Source of the DNA: JAPWJZ01 sp966211335
GTDB lineage: Bacteria; Pseudomonadota; Alphaproteobacteria; Micavibrionales; UBA2020
Length of the DNA stretch: 64,000 nucleotides
Assembly (NCBI GenBank): GCA_966211335.1
Contig: CBIHNF010000001.1
Location: 1,240,001-1,304,000, forward strand
Direction of reading: 5' to 3'
In this document: positions 26,470 to 36,100 of the stretch, one piece after another
How the letters are laid out: every line of letters begins with the position of its first letter
Numbering within the stretch: position 1 is the first letter of the stretch
The notes under the pieces: model-generated
The model's input: only the letters and a program-made list of their open reading frames with translations
Databases searched by the model: none
Told to the model about the DNA's origin: nothing
Program-made: the position numbers and the translations under genes

Positions 26470-26784
26470 TTATCCCGCTTCGTTCCGCCATGCCGCCAGC
26501 CGCAACATAAGATTTTTAGTATCGCCTTGAATTAAAATGGTTTTAAGGCGACTGGTCACGCCTTTCAGGAGACTGACGTGTGCTTTTGGAAGGTTCAGTT
26601 CATCGGCGATAAAGCTTAACAATTCCTTATTCGCTTTGCCGTCTTCAGGGACAGAGCGGACCGAGATTTTAAAGGCGGTTTCGCCATCGCCGATATCCAT
26701 GATGCCTTGAAGGCCCGCTTTTTTGGCGCCGGGCGTCAGGCGCACATTTATCGTAACGCCGTCACTGTGCGCCCGGAAAGGCAT
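26470..26784 (-). CDS. DUF167 (YggU-like) protein
   Basis: A 104-residue protein of the YggU/DUF167 family: VRLTPGAKKAGLQG near the start, the conserved FKISVRSVPEDGKANKELL core, and VSLLKGVTSRLKTILI. The function of the family is unknown although it is nearly universal. It starts at 26784 inside the preceding gene, overlapping its end by 23 bases in another frame, so the two are translationally coupled. The frame opens to 26916, but that extension would overlap the neighbour fully. Confidence 0.88.
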   Translation of the reverse strand: MPFRAHSDGVTINVRLTPGAKKAGLQGIMDIGDGETAFKISVRSVPEDGKANKELLSFIADELNLPKAHVSLLKGVTSRLKTILIQGDTKNLMLRLAAWRNEAG

Positions 26785-27076
26785 CTGTCGTGCGCTTGAT
26801 TTTAATGCGTGCAGGGGAAACGCCGGAAGTGGGATCGACAAAGTAAATATAATCGCCGTCAGGCGTTGCGACGTAGAGCGCAATACCATCTTTCCAGGCG
26901 GAAATATGCTCGACATGGCTTAAGTTCGGCAGCTGCAATTCGGAGGGTGCTGCGGTAACAGGCTGTTTTGCCGTTATTTTTGTGGATGTTTTGGTGACAA
27001 GGCCATAGACCAGCAGGCCCATGCCCAAAGCCAGCAGCACCGTCATGGTGGCGACAAGAGTTTTCAATCCGCGCAT
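26762..27076 (-). CDS. Small bitopic membrane protein, DUF6476-like
   Basis: A 104-residue protein with one N-terminal membrane segment (about residues 7-27) and a short periplasmic beta-rich domain (HVEHISAWKDGIALYVATP, then YIYFVDPTSG). The layout and final VDPxTG strand resemble DUF6476, a small alphaproteobacterial family; this match is from memory of architecture. The start at 27076 has AAGGGA at good spacing; an ATG two codons earlier is too close to it. It is divergent from rluD with 36 bases between starts, and it overlaps DUF167 by 23 bases. Confidence 0.68.
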   Translation of the reverse strand: MRGLKTLVATMTVLLALGMGLLVYGLVTKTSTKITAKQPVTAAPSELQLPNLSHVEHISAWKDGIALYVATPDGDYIYFVDPTSGVSPARIKIKRTTDAFPGAQ

Positions 27077-27112
27077 TGGCATTGTCCCTTTAATTATGCG
27101 ATAAGCTATATC

Positions 27113-28084
27113 ATGGAAACCTTTACCGTCAAAGCATCCGACAGCGACAAGGGCCTGCGCCTCGACAAGGTGCTGGCAACCCATGCGCCAGATTATTCGC
27201 GCTCCCGCCTCCAGCAGCTGATCGAGGGCGGTAACCTGCTGCTGAACGGCGAGAAATTTGATAACAGCGCGTATAAAGTGAAACCAGGTGATGTTTTTGA
27301 AATCACCGTGCCGCCGTCTGTCGAGGCCATACCGAAGCCGCAAAAGATTGATTTGGAAATTGTTTACGAAGACAAGGACGTCGTCGTCATCAATAAGGCG
27401 CCCGGCATGGTCGTGCATCCCGGCGCCGGCAATCATGACGGCACGCTCGTCAATGCGCTGCTTGCCTATTGCGGCGATGAACTTTCCGGCATCGGCGGTG
27501 TCAAGCGCCCCGGCATCGTGCATCGGCTGGATAAAGAAACATCCGGGCTTCTTATCGTCGCGAAAAACGATGCCGCGCATAAAGGGCTGACGGAGCAGTT
27601 ATCGTCGCGCAAACTGAAGCGTATTTATCAGGCTGTCGTCTGGGGCAATATGTCGCCCGTTTCAGGCCGCATTGAAACACAACTGGCGCGCAGCCGCGAA
27701 GACCGCCAGAAAATCGCCGTCGTGCTGGAGGGCGGGCGTGAAGCGATCACCGATTACGAAATGCTGGAGGCCTATGGCCTCTACGCCTCACTCGTGCAAT
27801 GCCGCTTGCAGACCGGCCGTACGCACCAGATTCGCGTGCATATGGCGCATATCAAGCATTGGCTCGTCGGCGACCCGACCTATGGCAAGCACGCCATCCC
27901 GCGCTTCGTGAAGTTGCATAAAGTGCCGGAAAAAACGGCAGAAGCCATGATGCGCTTCCCGCGTCAGGCACTGCATGCGGCGCAGCTTGAATTTATCCAT
28001 CCGATCAGCGAAAATAAGATATCGCTGAAAGCGGAGCTGCCGGAAGATATGAAAAATCTCCTCAAGCTGCTGCGAAAATCATAA
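27113..28084 (+). CDS. rluD: 23S rRNA pseudouridine synthase RluD-family
   Basis: It converts uridines of 23S rRNA helix 69 to pseudouridine. The 323-residue protein has an N-terminal S4 RNA-binding domain (residues 12-70, LRLDKVLATHAP) followed by the RluA-type catalytic domain. The catalytic Asp lies in HRLDKETSGLL near residue 142, with GRTHQIRVHM later. It is divergent from the DUF6476-like gene and followed 11 bases later by the TerD-family gene, with which it may be co-transcribed. RluC or RluA specificity cannot be excluded, but the lead domain order and HRLDKETSG context fit RluD. Confidence 0.93.
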   Translation: METFTVKASDSDKGLRLDKVLATHAPDYSRSRLQQLIEGGNLLLNGEKFDNSAYKVKPGDVFEITVPPSVEAIPKPQKIDLEIVYEDKDVVVINKAPGMVVHPGAGNHDGTLVNALLAYCGDELSGIGGVKRPGIVHRLDKETSGLLIVAKNDAAHKGLTEQLSSRKLKRIYQAVVWGNMSPVSGRIETQLARSREDRQKIAVVLEGGREAITDYEMLEAYGLYASLVQCRLQTGRTHQIRVHMAHIKHWLVGDPTYGKHAIPRFVKLHKVPEKTAEAMMRFPRQALHAAQLEFIHPISENKISLKAELPEDMKNLLKLLRKS

Positions 28085-28095
28085 GGATCAAAGAA

Positions 28096-28707
28096 ATGCA
28101 GGCAGGCACCGATCGCGCGCATATGAACAAAGGGCAGGAAGTCGACCTGCTCGAGGTTGATCCTCAGCTGCACAAGCTTTTTGTGGGCCTCGGCTGGGAA
28201 GCGCCGGCGGAAACCGGCGGCAACCCCGTCGACATCGATGCCTCCGCCTTCATCCTCAACCGCGATAACCGTGTCCGCCGCGATACCGATTTCGTTTTCT
28301 ACAACAACCTTGAAGCCGACCAGGGCTCCGTCAAGCACAAGGGTGACAACACCACCGGCGAAAAAACCGACGGTGCCCACGACAACGAAATCATCGAGAT
28401 CAACATGGAGGACATGCCCTTCGACGTTGACAAGATTTCCTTCGCCGTCACGATCCACAACGCGGAAGACCGCCAGCAGAACTTCGGTCTCATCAAGGGT
28501 GCCTATATCCGCATCGTCAACCTGCTGACGGGCATTGAAATCGCCCGCTACGACCTGACGGAAGACGCCTCCACCGACAACGCCATGATCTTCGGCGAAA
28601 TGGTGCGCGAGGGGCTTGGCTGGAAATTCAAGGCCATCGGTCAGGGCTCCAAGGGCGGCCTCTACCAGATTGCCCGCGATTTCGGCGTCAACGTCGCTCC
28701 GATGTAA
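28096..28707 (+). CDS. terD: TerD-family calcium-binding stress protein
   Basis: A 203-residue protein matching TerD along its length: LFVGLGWEAP, IDASAFIL, DFVFYNN, HKGDNTTGE, the FAVTIHNAEDRQQNFG core, IARYDLTEDAS, AMIFGEM, and the final AIGQGSKGGLYQIARDFGV. TerD proteins bind calcium and are tied to tellurite, phage and membrane stress. The ribosome site AAGGAT lies before the start. It is orphaned here: no terABCEFZ genes are adjacent. It follows rluD by 11 bases. Confidence 0.93.
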   Translation: MQAGTDRAHMNKGQEVDLLEVDPQLHKLFVGLGWEAPAETGGNPVDIDASAFILNRDNRVRRDTDFVFYNNLEADQGSVKHKGDNTTGEKTDGAHDNEIIEINMEDMPFDVDKISFAVTIHNAEDRQQNFGLIKGAYIRIVNLLTGIEIARYDLTEDASTDNAMIFGEMVREGLGWKFKAIGQGSKGGLYQIARDFGVNVAPM

Positions 28708-28741
28708 TTTAACCCCTTGGTTTTCTAAATCTTTTTGAGGT

Positions 28742-28769
28742 TTGACAAGCCGGGTTTTCGGTCTATTTT
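28742..28769 (+). promoter_or_regulatory. Sigma-70-type promoter before the ubiquinone-type hydroxylase gene
   Basis: TTGACA (28742-28747), a 16-base spacer and TATTTT (28764-28769) lie 35 bases upstream of the start codon. This would let the hydroxylase be transcribed independently of rluD-terD. Confidence 0.5.
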
Positions 28770-28803
28770 ACGGCTACCTCCTCCATCGGAAAGGTGACCG
28801 GCC

Positions 28804-30075
28804 ATGACCATCAAGAAATCGGCATCCCCCAAGAAAACGGCAAAAAAAGCGCCTGCCAAAAAGGCACAGAATTTTGATGTGATCATCATCGGCGCGGGGC
28901 CCGCGGGCCTCGCTTTCGCCACGATGGTTTCAGGCACCGGCCTTAAAGTCGCCATCATCGAAAAGCAGCCGGAAGCGGCGCTGGCCGATCCCGCCTATGA
29001 CGGCCGCGAAATCGCGCTGACGCATCTGTCGCAGAAAATCATGGAGGACGCCGGCCTCTGGAGCGGCATTCCCATGCGCGATGTGTCGCTGATCCGCGAT
29101 GCGAAGGTTCTGAACGGCGACAGCGACACCGCCTTTGCCAAGGCGAAACCGCTGCATTTCAACCATGTGGAGACAGGCCGCGACAACCTGGGTTTCATGG
29201 TGTCCAACCATCTGATCCGCACCGCCGCTTATGAAGCCGCCAAAAGCTGCAAAAACGTGACTTTCCTCACCGGCGTTGAAGTCACCTCCGTCGATACCAC
29301 TGCGCAGCGGGCAAGGGCCGTCCTCTCCAATGGCATCACGCTGGAAGCGCCGCTGCTGGTGGCGGCGGACAGCCGCTTTTCAAAATCGCGCGGCGAGATG
29401 GGCATTGATGCCGCGATGCATGATTTCAACCGTTTGTGCATTGTCACGCGCATGAACCACGAGCGCGCGCATGACGAAACCGCCTATGAATGCTTCTTCT
29501 ATGACCGCACCCTGGCCGTGCTGCCGCTCAACCGCCGCCATGTTTCCGTCGTCGTCACGGCCGGTAACGAAGACGGCAAAAAAATCCTTTCGCAGTCGCC
29601 GGAGGAATTTGCCCGCGATATTGAAAAACGTATCGGCAAGCGGCTGGGAAAAATGCAGCTGACCGAAAAACTGCACGCTTATCCGCTGGTCGGCGTCTAT
29701 GCCAAAAGCTTTTACAGCCGCCGCTTCGTGCTGCTTGGCGATGCTGCCGTCGGCATGCACCCTGTCACCGCGCATGGCTTCAATTTCGGCCTTCGCGGCG
29801 CGAAAGTGCTGACATCCGAAATCCAGAAAGCGCTGGAACTGGGGCTTGATATTGGCGCCGGTGAGGTGCTGGAAAAATACGAACGCCGCCACCGCGCCGC
29901 CACACGCGCGATGTACCTTGGCACCAATGCGCTGGTGGGGCTTTATACCCGCAGCTCGCCGGTCGCCAAAGTCGCCCGCGAATTGCTGCTGCGCCTCGGC
30001 GGCGCGCTGCCGCCCGCGCGCAAAGCCATCATGCGCCAGCTCACCGAGCTCGACGCAATTCAGGCGCTGTCTTAA
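28804..30075 (+). CDS. FAD-dependent aromatic hydroxylase of the UbiH/UbiF/COQ6 family (UbiM-like)
   Basis: A 423-residue flavin monooxygenase for a ring hydroxylation in ubiquinone synthesis. An odd Lys/Ala/Pro-rich tail of about 20 residues precedes the dinucleotide fold IIIGAGPAGLAFA. The UbiH-type motifs DGREIALTH and GDAAVGMHPVTAHGFNFG (FAD ribityl and family signature) follow. The PAYDGREIALTH context recalls UbiM, a hydroxylase found in many Proteobacteria; I use this as a suggestion only. No other ubi gene is adjacent. A promoter-like site lies upstream, and the convergent heparinase gene ends four bases after the stop. Confidence 0.88.
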   Translation: MTIKKSASPKKTAKKAPAKKAQNFDVIIIGAGPAGLAFATMVSGTGLKVAIIEKQPEAALADPAYDGREIALTHLSQKIMEDAGLWSGIPMRDVSLIRDAKVLNGDSDTAFAKAKPLHFNHVETGRDNLGFMVSNHLIRTAAYEAAKSCKNVTFLTGVEVTSVDTTAQRARAVLSNGITLEAPLLVAADSRFSKSRGEMGIDAAMHDFNRLCIVTRMNHERAHDETAYECFFYDRTLAVLPLNRRHVSVVVTAGNEDGKKILSQSPEEFARDIEKRIGKRLGKMQLTEKLHAYPLVGVYAKSFYSRRFVLLGDAAVGMHPVTAHGFNFGLRGAKVLTSEIQKALELGLDIGAGEVLEKYERRHRAATRAMYLGTNALVGLYTRSSPVAKVARELLLRLGGALPPARKAIMRQLTELDAIQALS

Positions 30076-30079
30076 AAAA

Positions 30080-32191
30080 TTATTCTTTCGCCTTCGTCAC
30101 CGCTGCCGGCGTCTGGTTCATGTCGATGTTCCAGCCGAAGAGGCGGAATTCCGCGTGCCAGACTTCCGTATAGTGCGGGTCGATGTCCTGTTTGCTGAAG
30201 ACGGTGATACGGTGGGCGGAGTTGCCCTTCGCCAGCGTGCTCGTCCAGGCATGCTTAATGGCGACGCCCGGCAAAATATAGCCGTAGCGGGGGGAGATAT
30301 TGCAGGTCTTGTTGCGCTCCGTGCCCGCCTGAATCTCATGCGTGTCGTTTTCTTTTTCACGCAGGAAGCGGATATAGGCGGCAGGCGCGCCGGCTTGCGT
30401 CAGGCGGTATAAATGCGGCCCTGCGTCTTCCACCATGCTGCCCGGCGGGAAATGCCAAGACTGCTCGAAGTAATGCGCATCCTGCCCCTGCATCTGGTCG
30501 ATGACAATCAGCGTCGAGGTTTTTTTCAGCCAGACGAGGACGCGACGGTGCGTCACGGCAATGCGCTCGTAACTGTCATGCTGGGCGTCGAGGACGATGA
30601 ATTCCTTTTCATCAAGCGCTTCGGTATGCCCGGGCTTCAGCTGGTAATTCCAGTGGAAACGGCCGAGCGGCTCCGACTGGTTCAGCATATCAACTGCGAC
30701 AGTGTTATGCGCAAAGGTGGAGCGCAGCGCGTTGCGGAAGCCGTTGTCGCCGGCAAAGCGGTAGGTACCGGCATCAGCCAGCACGGGGCGACCGTCGAAG
30801 AACAGCAGGATACTCAAGAGGTCGGCGTGGTTGTGGCCGGACTCCGGCGCAGGGTCCGGGTTGTTTTTGAAAAGAACAAAATCCTTATCGCGGCGAATGA
30901 TGTTGATGCAGCTTTCATGGAAAGAGGCGAGGGCAGGGAAGTCTTCCGGGTAGGAGGCCAGCAGGCGGTAATCCTCCCCGCCTTTTTCACCGAGCAGCAG
31001 ATGGGCATAGAGCGGCCAGGTACTTTGCGAGGCCGCCTTGAAATCGGGGCGCTCGTATAGGACGGCCATGGTGGCGGCAATACCCTCTATGCGGTCCTCG
31101 GTTGAAAGCTCCAGCGGCATCAGCACGCCGCCGTCATTGTCGTTGATGTTCGGCAGTTCGCCGTCCGGCTGACGCGACAAGCGCAGGACATTCACCATGG
31201 ATTGCAGCAGCGCATAGGCCTTGGCGGGCATGGGGCGCTTCTGGCGGCGCATTTCGCTGAACAGCAGCAACAGGCATTCCACCGCCAGCAGGTGATAGCC
31301 GAAGGACGCTTCGAAGTGCATGCCGTCCGGATAGATCTGGTCATCCAGCGTCGACCACAGGCTGGCAAGCCCACGCTTGATCCACTTTTCGCTGTCGGCC
31401 CACTGCGGGTTGCACAAGGCAAGCCATGCAAGGGTTGAGGCCTCGACGATCAGCCGGTGGTTGCGGTGGCCGCCTTCCGCATAGGAAAGGTATTCGGCAA
31501 GGTGGCGCGCATGCGCCAGCAGGTTGCGATGAAGACGGCTTTGCGTTGCCATGTCATAGCCGTCGTTGCCGCGCAGCAGGCGGCTTGCAAACAGCCAAGC
31601 TGTCGCGCGGATGCCTATGTCGATGCCGTGCAAATAATTGATGCCCATCTCAGGCTTGTTCTGGTCGCACCAGCTGTTGAGCAGGGCGCAAAAGGCGCGC
31701 GCGTATTTCGCGTCACCCGTCTGAACGGCGGCAAGGGCGAGCGTGACGAGAGAGCGGTGACGGTTCAATTCGCGGCACGGGCGGGTGTCGACATTTTCCG
31801 GCAGCTCCAAAGCGATTTTCGCCCAGCCCACCGTGCCATCGCCAAAGCCGCAGTGCCAGTCGATGGCGCCGGCAAATTTAAAATCAGTATCCAGCAGCGG
31901 GAAGTGCCGCAGGCAGGCTTCCTCTGCCGCGTCTTTCACGCCCGCGGGGATCAGCTTTTTCGGCACGGATTTCCACGGCAGACCGGCGTCGTTCTGGTGC
32001 TCCAGAAAATCTGCCATGGTATCGAAAGCGCCGGGGAGGAGGGCTTTCAGGAAGTCATTTTCCGAAGGCTCGGCGGCCGGCAGTTTCGTGAAGGCACCGA
32101 CGGCGTTCGCCGCAACCGACATAAGCCTATTGCCCGCGGAAGGTTCTTCCCCGGCCAGCAGGTCATTATATAAAGACTGAAAACTGTTCAT
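30080..32191 (-). CDS. Heparinase II/III family polysaccharide lyase-like protein
   Basis: A 703-residue protein. The N-terminal half is an alpha/alpha toroid (helical, with WHCGF, GINYLHGIDIGIRA, GGHRNHRLIVEASTLAWLAL carrying the conserved Asn-His). The C-terminal half is a beta-sandwich with GHNHADLLSILLFFDGRPVL, the family hallmark for substrate and metal binding. No signal peptide is visible, so it may be cytoplasmic. In other bacteria such genes lie in capsule or exopolysaccharide clusters; here it is isolated among housekeeping genes. The start at 32191 has only a weak ribosome site; the frame opens to 32281. Substrate unknown. Confidence 0.88.
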   Translation of the reverse strand: MNSFQSLYNDLLAGEEPSAGNRLMSVAANAVGAFTKLPAAEPSENDFLKALLPGAFDTMADFLEHQNDAGLPWKSVPKKLIPAGVKDAAEEACLRHFPLLDTDFKFAGAIDWHCGFGDGTVGWAKIALELPENVDTRPCRELNRHRSLVTLALAAVQTGDAKYARAFCALLNSWCDQNKPEMGINYLHGIDIGIRATAWLFASRLLRGNDGYDMATQSRLHRNLLAHARHLAEYLSYAEGGHRNHRLIVEASTLAWLALCNPQWADSEKWIKRGLASLWSTLDDQIYPDGMHFEASFGYHLLAVECLLLLFSEMRRQKRPMPAKAYALLQSMVNVLRLSRQPDGELPNINDNDGGVLMPLELSTEDRIEGIAATMAVLYERPDFKAASQSTWPLYAHLLLGEKGGEDYRLLASYPEDFPALASFHESCINIIRRDKDFVLFKNNPDPAPESGHNHADLLSILLFFDGRPVLADAGTYRFAGDNGFRNALRSTFAHNTVAVDMLNQSEPLGRFHWNYQLKPGHTEALDEKEFIVLDAQHDSYERIAVTHRRVLVWLKKTSTLIVIDQMQGQDAHYFEQSWHFPPGSMVEDAGPHLYRLTQAGAPAAYIRFLREKENDTHEIQAGTERNKTCNISPRYGYILPGVAIKHAWTSTLAKGNSAHRITVFSKQDIDPHYTEVWHAEFRLFGWNIDMNQTPAAVTKAKE

Positions 32192-32334
32192 CCTGCGCCA
32201 GAGTATGCCGCAAAATCCCCCTCGGGGGAAATATTTTGCTGCGCTGCTTCGCCCACAAAAACCTGCAAAAACAGCTTGCATGGCGGGCCATAAAAGATTA
32301 TTAATTATGGCAATAATTTAAGGGTGCGCCAGCC

Positions 32335-32363
32335 TTGACAAAAGAGGTGCCCGCACCCATTTT
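32335..32363 (+). promoter_or_regulatory. Promoter-like element upstream of the peroxiredoxin gene
   Basis: TTGACA (32335-32340), a 17-base spacer, then CATTTT (32358-32363). The -35 is consensus, the -10 weak, which is compatible with an activator-dependent promoter. The start codon is 42 bases downstream. Confidence 0.4.
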
Positions 32364-32405
32364 CAACTCGCGCAAAGCACCATCTTCAAGAAAGGTATTA
32401 CTTCC

Positions 32406-32951
32406 ATGCTGACAATCGGCCAGAAATTTCCCCAATTCAAACTCACCGGCGTCGTTTCCTCCGAACAGAAAACGGCCTTCAAAGACATCACCAACGAAAC
32501 GTACAAGGGCAAATGGCTCGTCGTTTTCGCCTGGCCGAAAGACTTCACCTTTGTCTGCCCGACCGAAATTTCGGCCTTCGGCAAAATGAACAAGGATTTC
32601 GCGGACCGCGATGCGCAGGTTCTCGGCATGTCGACCGACAACGAGTTCGTTCACCTCGCCTGGCGCCAGAACCACAAAGACCTGAACGCCCTGCCGTTCC
32701 CCATGCTGTCCGACATCAAGCGCGACCTTTCCACCGCGCTCGGCATCATCAATGAAGAAGCGGGCGTCTGCAACCGCGCGACCTTCATCGTCGATCCTAA
32801 CGGTGTCATCCGCCATGTGTCGGTCAACGACCTGAACGTCGGCCGCAATGTGAACGAAGTCCTGCGCGTCCTCGATGCGCTGCAGACCGACGAGCTGTGC
32901 CAGTGCAACTGGACCAAGGGCGACGAAACACTGACCAAAAAAGCGGCGTAA
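32406..32951 (+). CDS. ahpC: AhpC/Prx1-type peroxiredoxin
   Basis: A 181-residue two-Cys peroxiredoxin that reduces hydrogen peroxide and organic hydroperoxides. The peroxidatic Cys51 lies in DFTFVCPTEISAFG; Cys169 and Cys171 in ELCQCNW near the C-terminus include the resolving cysteine. The usual motif there is CP-x-W; CQCNW is a variant I associate with alphaproteobacterial AhpC. No ahpF or ahpD is adjacent, so the reductant may be thioredoxin or AhpD encoded elsewhere. It has its own promoter-like element and terminator and is therefore monocistronic. Confidence 0.93.
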   Translation: MLTIGQKFPQFKLTGVVSSEQKTAFKDITNETYKGKWLVVFAWPKDFTFVCPTEISAFGKMNKDFADRDAQVLGMSTDNEFVHLAWRQNHKDLNALPFPMLSDIKRDLSTALGIINEEAGVCNRATFIVDPNGVIRHVSVNDLNVGRNVNEVLRVLDALQTDELCQCNWTKGDETLTKKAA

Positions 32952-32971
32952 CTTTTACGCTGATAAATTGA

Positions 32972-33005
32972 AAAAGCCCGGGGTGTTGCCCCGGGCTTTT
33001 TTTAT
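32972..33005 (+). terminator. Rho-independent terminator after the peroxiredoxin gene
   Basis: AAAAGCCCGGGG pairs with its complement around a short TGTTG loop, followed by a run of T. It lies 20 bases after the stop. Confidence 0.92.
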
Positions 33006-33148
33006 ATTTTTTCGCTGCAACGCAGCATGATTTCCGTTTATGGCAACATGAATACGCGATAAATAGCGCGCAATTTAACCCTTTTCACACGTCCGGCGGC
33101 GTATGATAGTGAAGCATTCAACGCCACCCGAAAGCATAAGGTTTCATC

Positions 33149-36100
33149 ATGGCCAAGCAGCCGCAAAAAGACCGCCTCATCGAAAACGCTCTCATCGCAT
33201 CGCGCGAAGGTAGGAAGGCGCTCAGCCGCGAAAACCAGCTGCTGCATGAATTCCTCGGCGCGTTTTACCAGCAGGTGCCAGCCGATGATTTGTCGGGCTG
33301 GAAGGCGGAGGATCTTTCCCGCGTCGCCGCCGCCATGTGCGAGATGGGGGCGGAGCGCAAAGCCGGGCAGTTGAAAGTCCGCGTTTTCAATCCGGAACAG
33401 AAACGCGACGGCTGGCACATCCCGCATACGGTCGTGCAGATCGTCAACGATGACATGCCCTTTATCATCGACACCATTTCATCCGAAATGAATACGCACG
33501 GCTTCAATATCGACGTTCTTTTTCACCCGATCCTCAGCGTGAAGCGCGACGGACAGAAGCTGACGGGCGTACAGCCGGGCCGCGTGGCGGATGCCGCGCT
33601 GGTCGAAAGCTTCGTCTACATCCAGTTGGAGCAGATGCTGACGACGGATGCCTGCCGCAAGCTTGAAGCCTCCCTGCAAAGCACGCTCGCCGATGTGCGC
33701 GCCGCGACCAATGACTGGCGGAAAATGCTGGTGAAGATTGACGATGTGGCGCAATTTGGCGCCGGTTTTGCCAAGGCGTATGACAAGGACGACCTCAAGG
33801 AGGGGCAAGACTTCCTCAGCTACGTGAAAAACAATAACTTCACGCTGCTCGGCTATCGTGAATACAAATTCAGTGGCACCGGCGACAAAGCGTCGTCCGC
33901 CGCCGTTACCGGCTCTGACCTGGGCGTCCTTAAAAATGACGTGAAACTCAACTTCGGCGTTGGAACAGCTTCGCCGGAAATCGAAGCGCTGCGCATCGCG
34001 CGCTGGCCCGTGATGATTTCGAAGCTGGTGGATACCTACTCCACCGTTCACCGCCGCGTGCCGATGGATGCCATCAGCGTAAAAATCATTGACGCCGACG
34101 GCAAGTTCGCCGGCATGCATCTTTTTGTCGGGTTGTTCACCTCCAGCACCTATTCCTGCCGCACCAGCGAAATACCCATGGTGCGCCAGAAAGTGGCGGA
34201 GACGGTTGAACGCGCAGGCTTTATCCGCGGCACGCATGACTACAAGGCGCTCGAACACATCCTCGAAAAAATGCCCCGCGATGAGCTGTTTCAGGTGACG
34301 TCGGAAGAACTGTCCGGCCTTGCGCTTGGCATCCTGCGTCTGCAGGTCAAGCAGCGTGTCGCGCTCTTTACGCATATGGATCCCATGGGGCAGCATATGT
34401 CCTGCCTTATCTATGTCCCGCGGGAGCGCTACAACACCAGCTTCCGCCAGCAGGCCGCCCGCATCCTTGAAGCAGGGCTGCAGGGCAAGGTCACAAACTA
34501 TTTTACGACGCTGGATGACAGTCTTCTCGCTCGCGTACTATTCACCGTGCGCGTTGAAAACCGTGCGAATAATTTTAACCACGCCGCCATCGAAGCTCAG
34601 CTGATTGACCTGTCGAAAGAATGGGACGAAAGACTTAAAAAAGTTCTCGTCGACGTCTACGGCAAAATCAAGGGTGCGGAACTCGTGGCCATTTATGGCC
34701 GTGCCTTTACGACGGCCTACCATGAGTCCATGTTTATCGGCAACACGGTGCACGACATCCGCCATCTTGAAACGATGGTTCACAATGATGTCAAAAACGA
34801 CATTCGTGTCGAGTTTTATAAATTGCACAATGCTGCGCCGGGTGAATTCCGCCTGAAGGTTTACCATGAATCGGTGCCTGTGCCGCTGTCGGACATTCTG
34901 CCGGTGCTCGACAACATGGGGTTCCGCTCCATGTCGGAAATGCCCTATGAAGTCCGGCCGCAAGGCTTTGACACCGTCATCTGGATCCACGATTTCCAGC
35001 TGAAGGGCGCGCAGGATGTTGACATCGAAAAAGTCAAAGAAAACCTCGAGGAAACTTTCCTCCAGGTCTGGCGCGGCCGCGCGGAAAACGACGGGCTGAA
35101 CAAGCTCGTTCTCCGCGCCAATCTCAACTGGCGCGAAGTGATGATGCTGCGCACCTACAGCGGTTACATGCGCCAGGCGCGTCTGCCGTATAGCCTTGTC
35201 TATGTGGAGCAGGTATTGAGTACCTATCCGCATATCGCCCGCGAACTCGTCGAAATGTTCAAGGTGTTGCATGACCCGAAAGCCGCCGCAAAATCGGCGG
35301 AAAAAGGCCGCCTTGCCGCCGAAAAAATTATCGAGATGCTGCAGCAGGTGCAAAAGCTTGACCATGACCGCATCCTGCGCAGCTTCAAGACGCTGATCGA
35401 AAAAACCCTGCGCACCAGCTACTTCCAGACGGACAGCCTCGGCCAGCCGAAAAACCTGCTGGCGCTGAAGCTTGACAGCAAAAATATCGCCGAGCTGCCC
35501 CTGCCGCGCCCGCATGTGGAAATCTACGTGTATTCCACGCGCGTCGAGGCTATTCACCTCCGCGGCGGGGAAATCGCCCGGGGCGGCATCCGCTGGTCGG
35601 ATCGCCTTGAAGATTACCGCACCGAAGTCCTCAGCCTGATGAAATCGCAGCAGGTCAAGAACACCGTTATCGTGCCGGTCGGTGCCAAGGGCGGCTTCGT
35701 CGTCAAGCAGCCGCCGCAGACAGGCGGGCGCGAGGCGTATCAGAACGAAGGCATCGAATGCTATAAAATTTTCGTGCAGGCCATGCTCGACCTCACCGAC
35801 AACAACGTGAAGGGCAAGATCGTCCGGCCGAAAGACGTCGTCTGCCATGACGGTGTTGATCCCTACCTTGTCGTGGCGGCAGATAAGGGCACGGCGACTT
35901 TCTCCAACATCGCCAACGCGCTTTCCGTGGCGCACGGCTTCTGGCTCGGCGATGCTTTCGCCTCCGGCGGCTCGACAGGCTATGACCACAAGGAAATCGC
36001 CATCACCGCCCGCGGCGGCTGGGAATCAGTCAAGCGGCACTTCCGTGAGATGGGCAAGGATATCCAGAAGGAGCCCTTCACCCTCGTCGGCGTCGGCGAT

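Noticed and set aside
34538..35989. 483-codon minus-strand frame opposite the glutamate dehydrogenase gene
   Set aside because: Antisense shadow of a strongly conserved enzyme, with no ribosome site and no domain.
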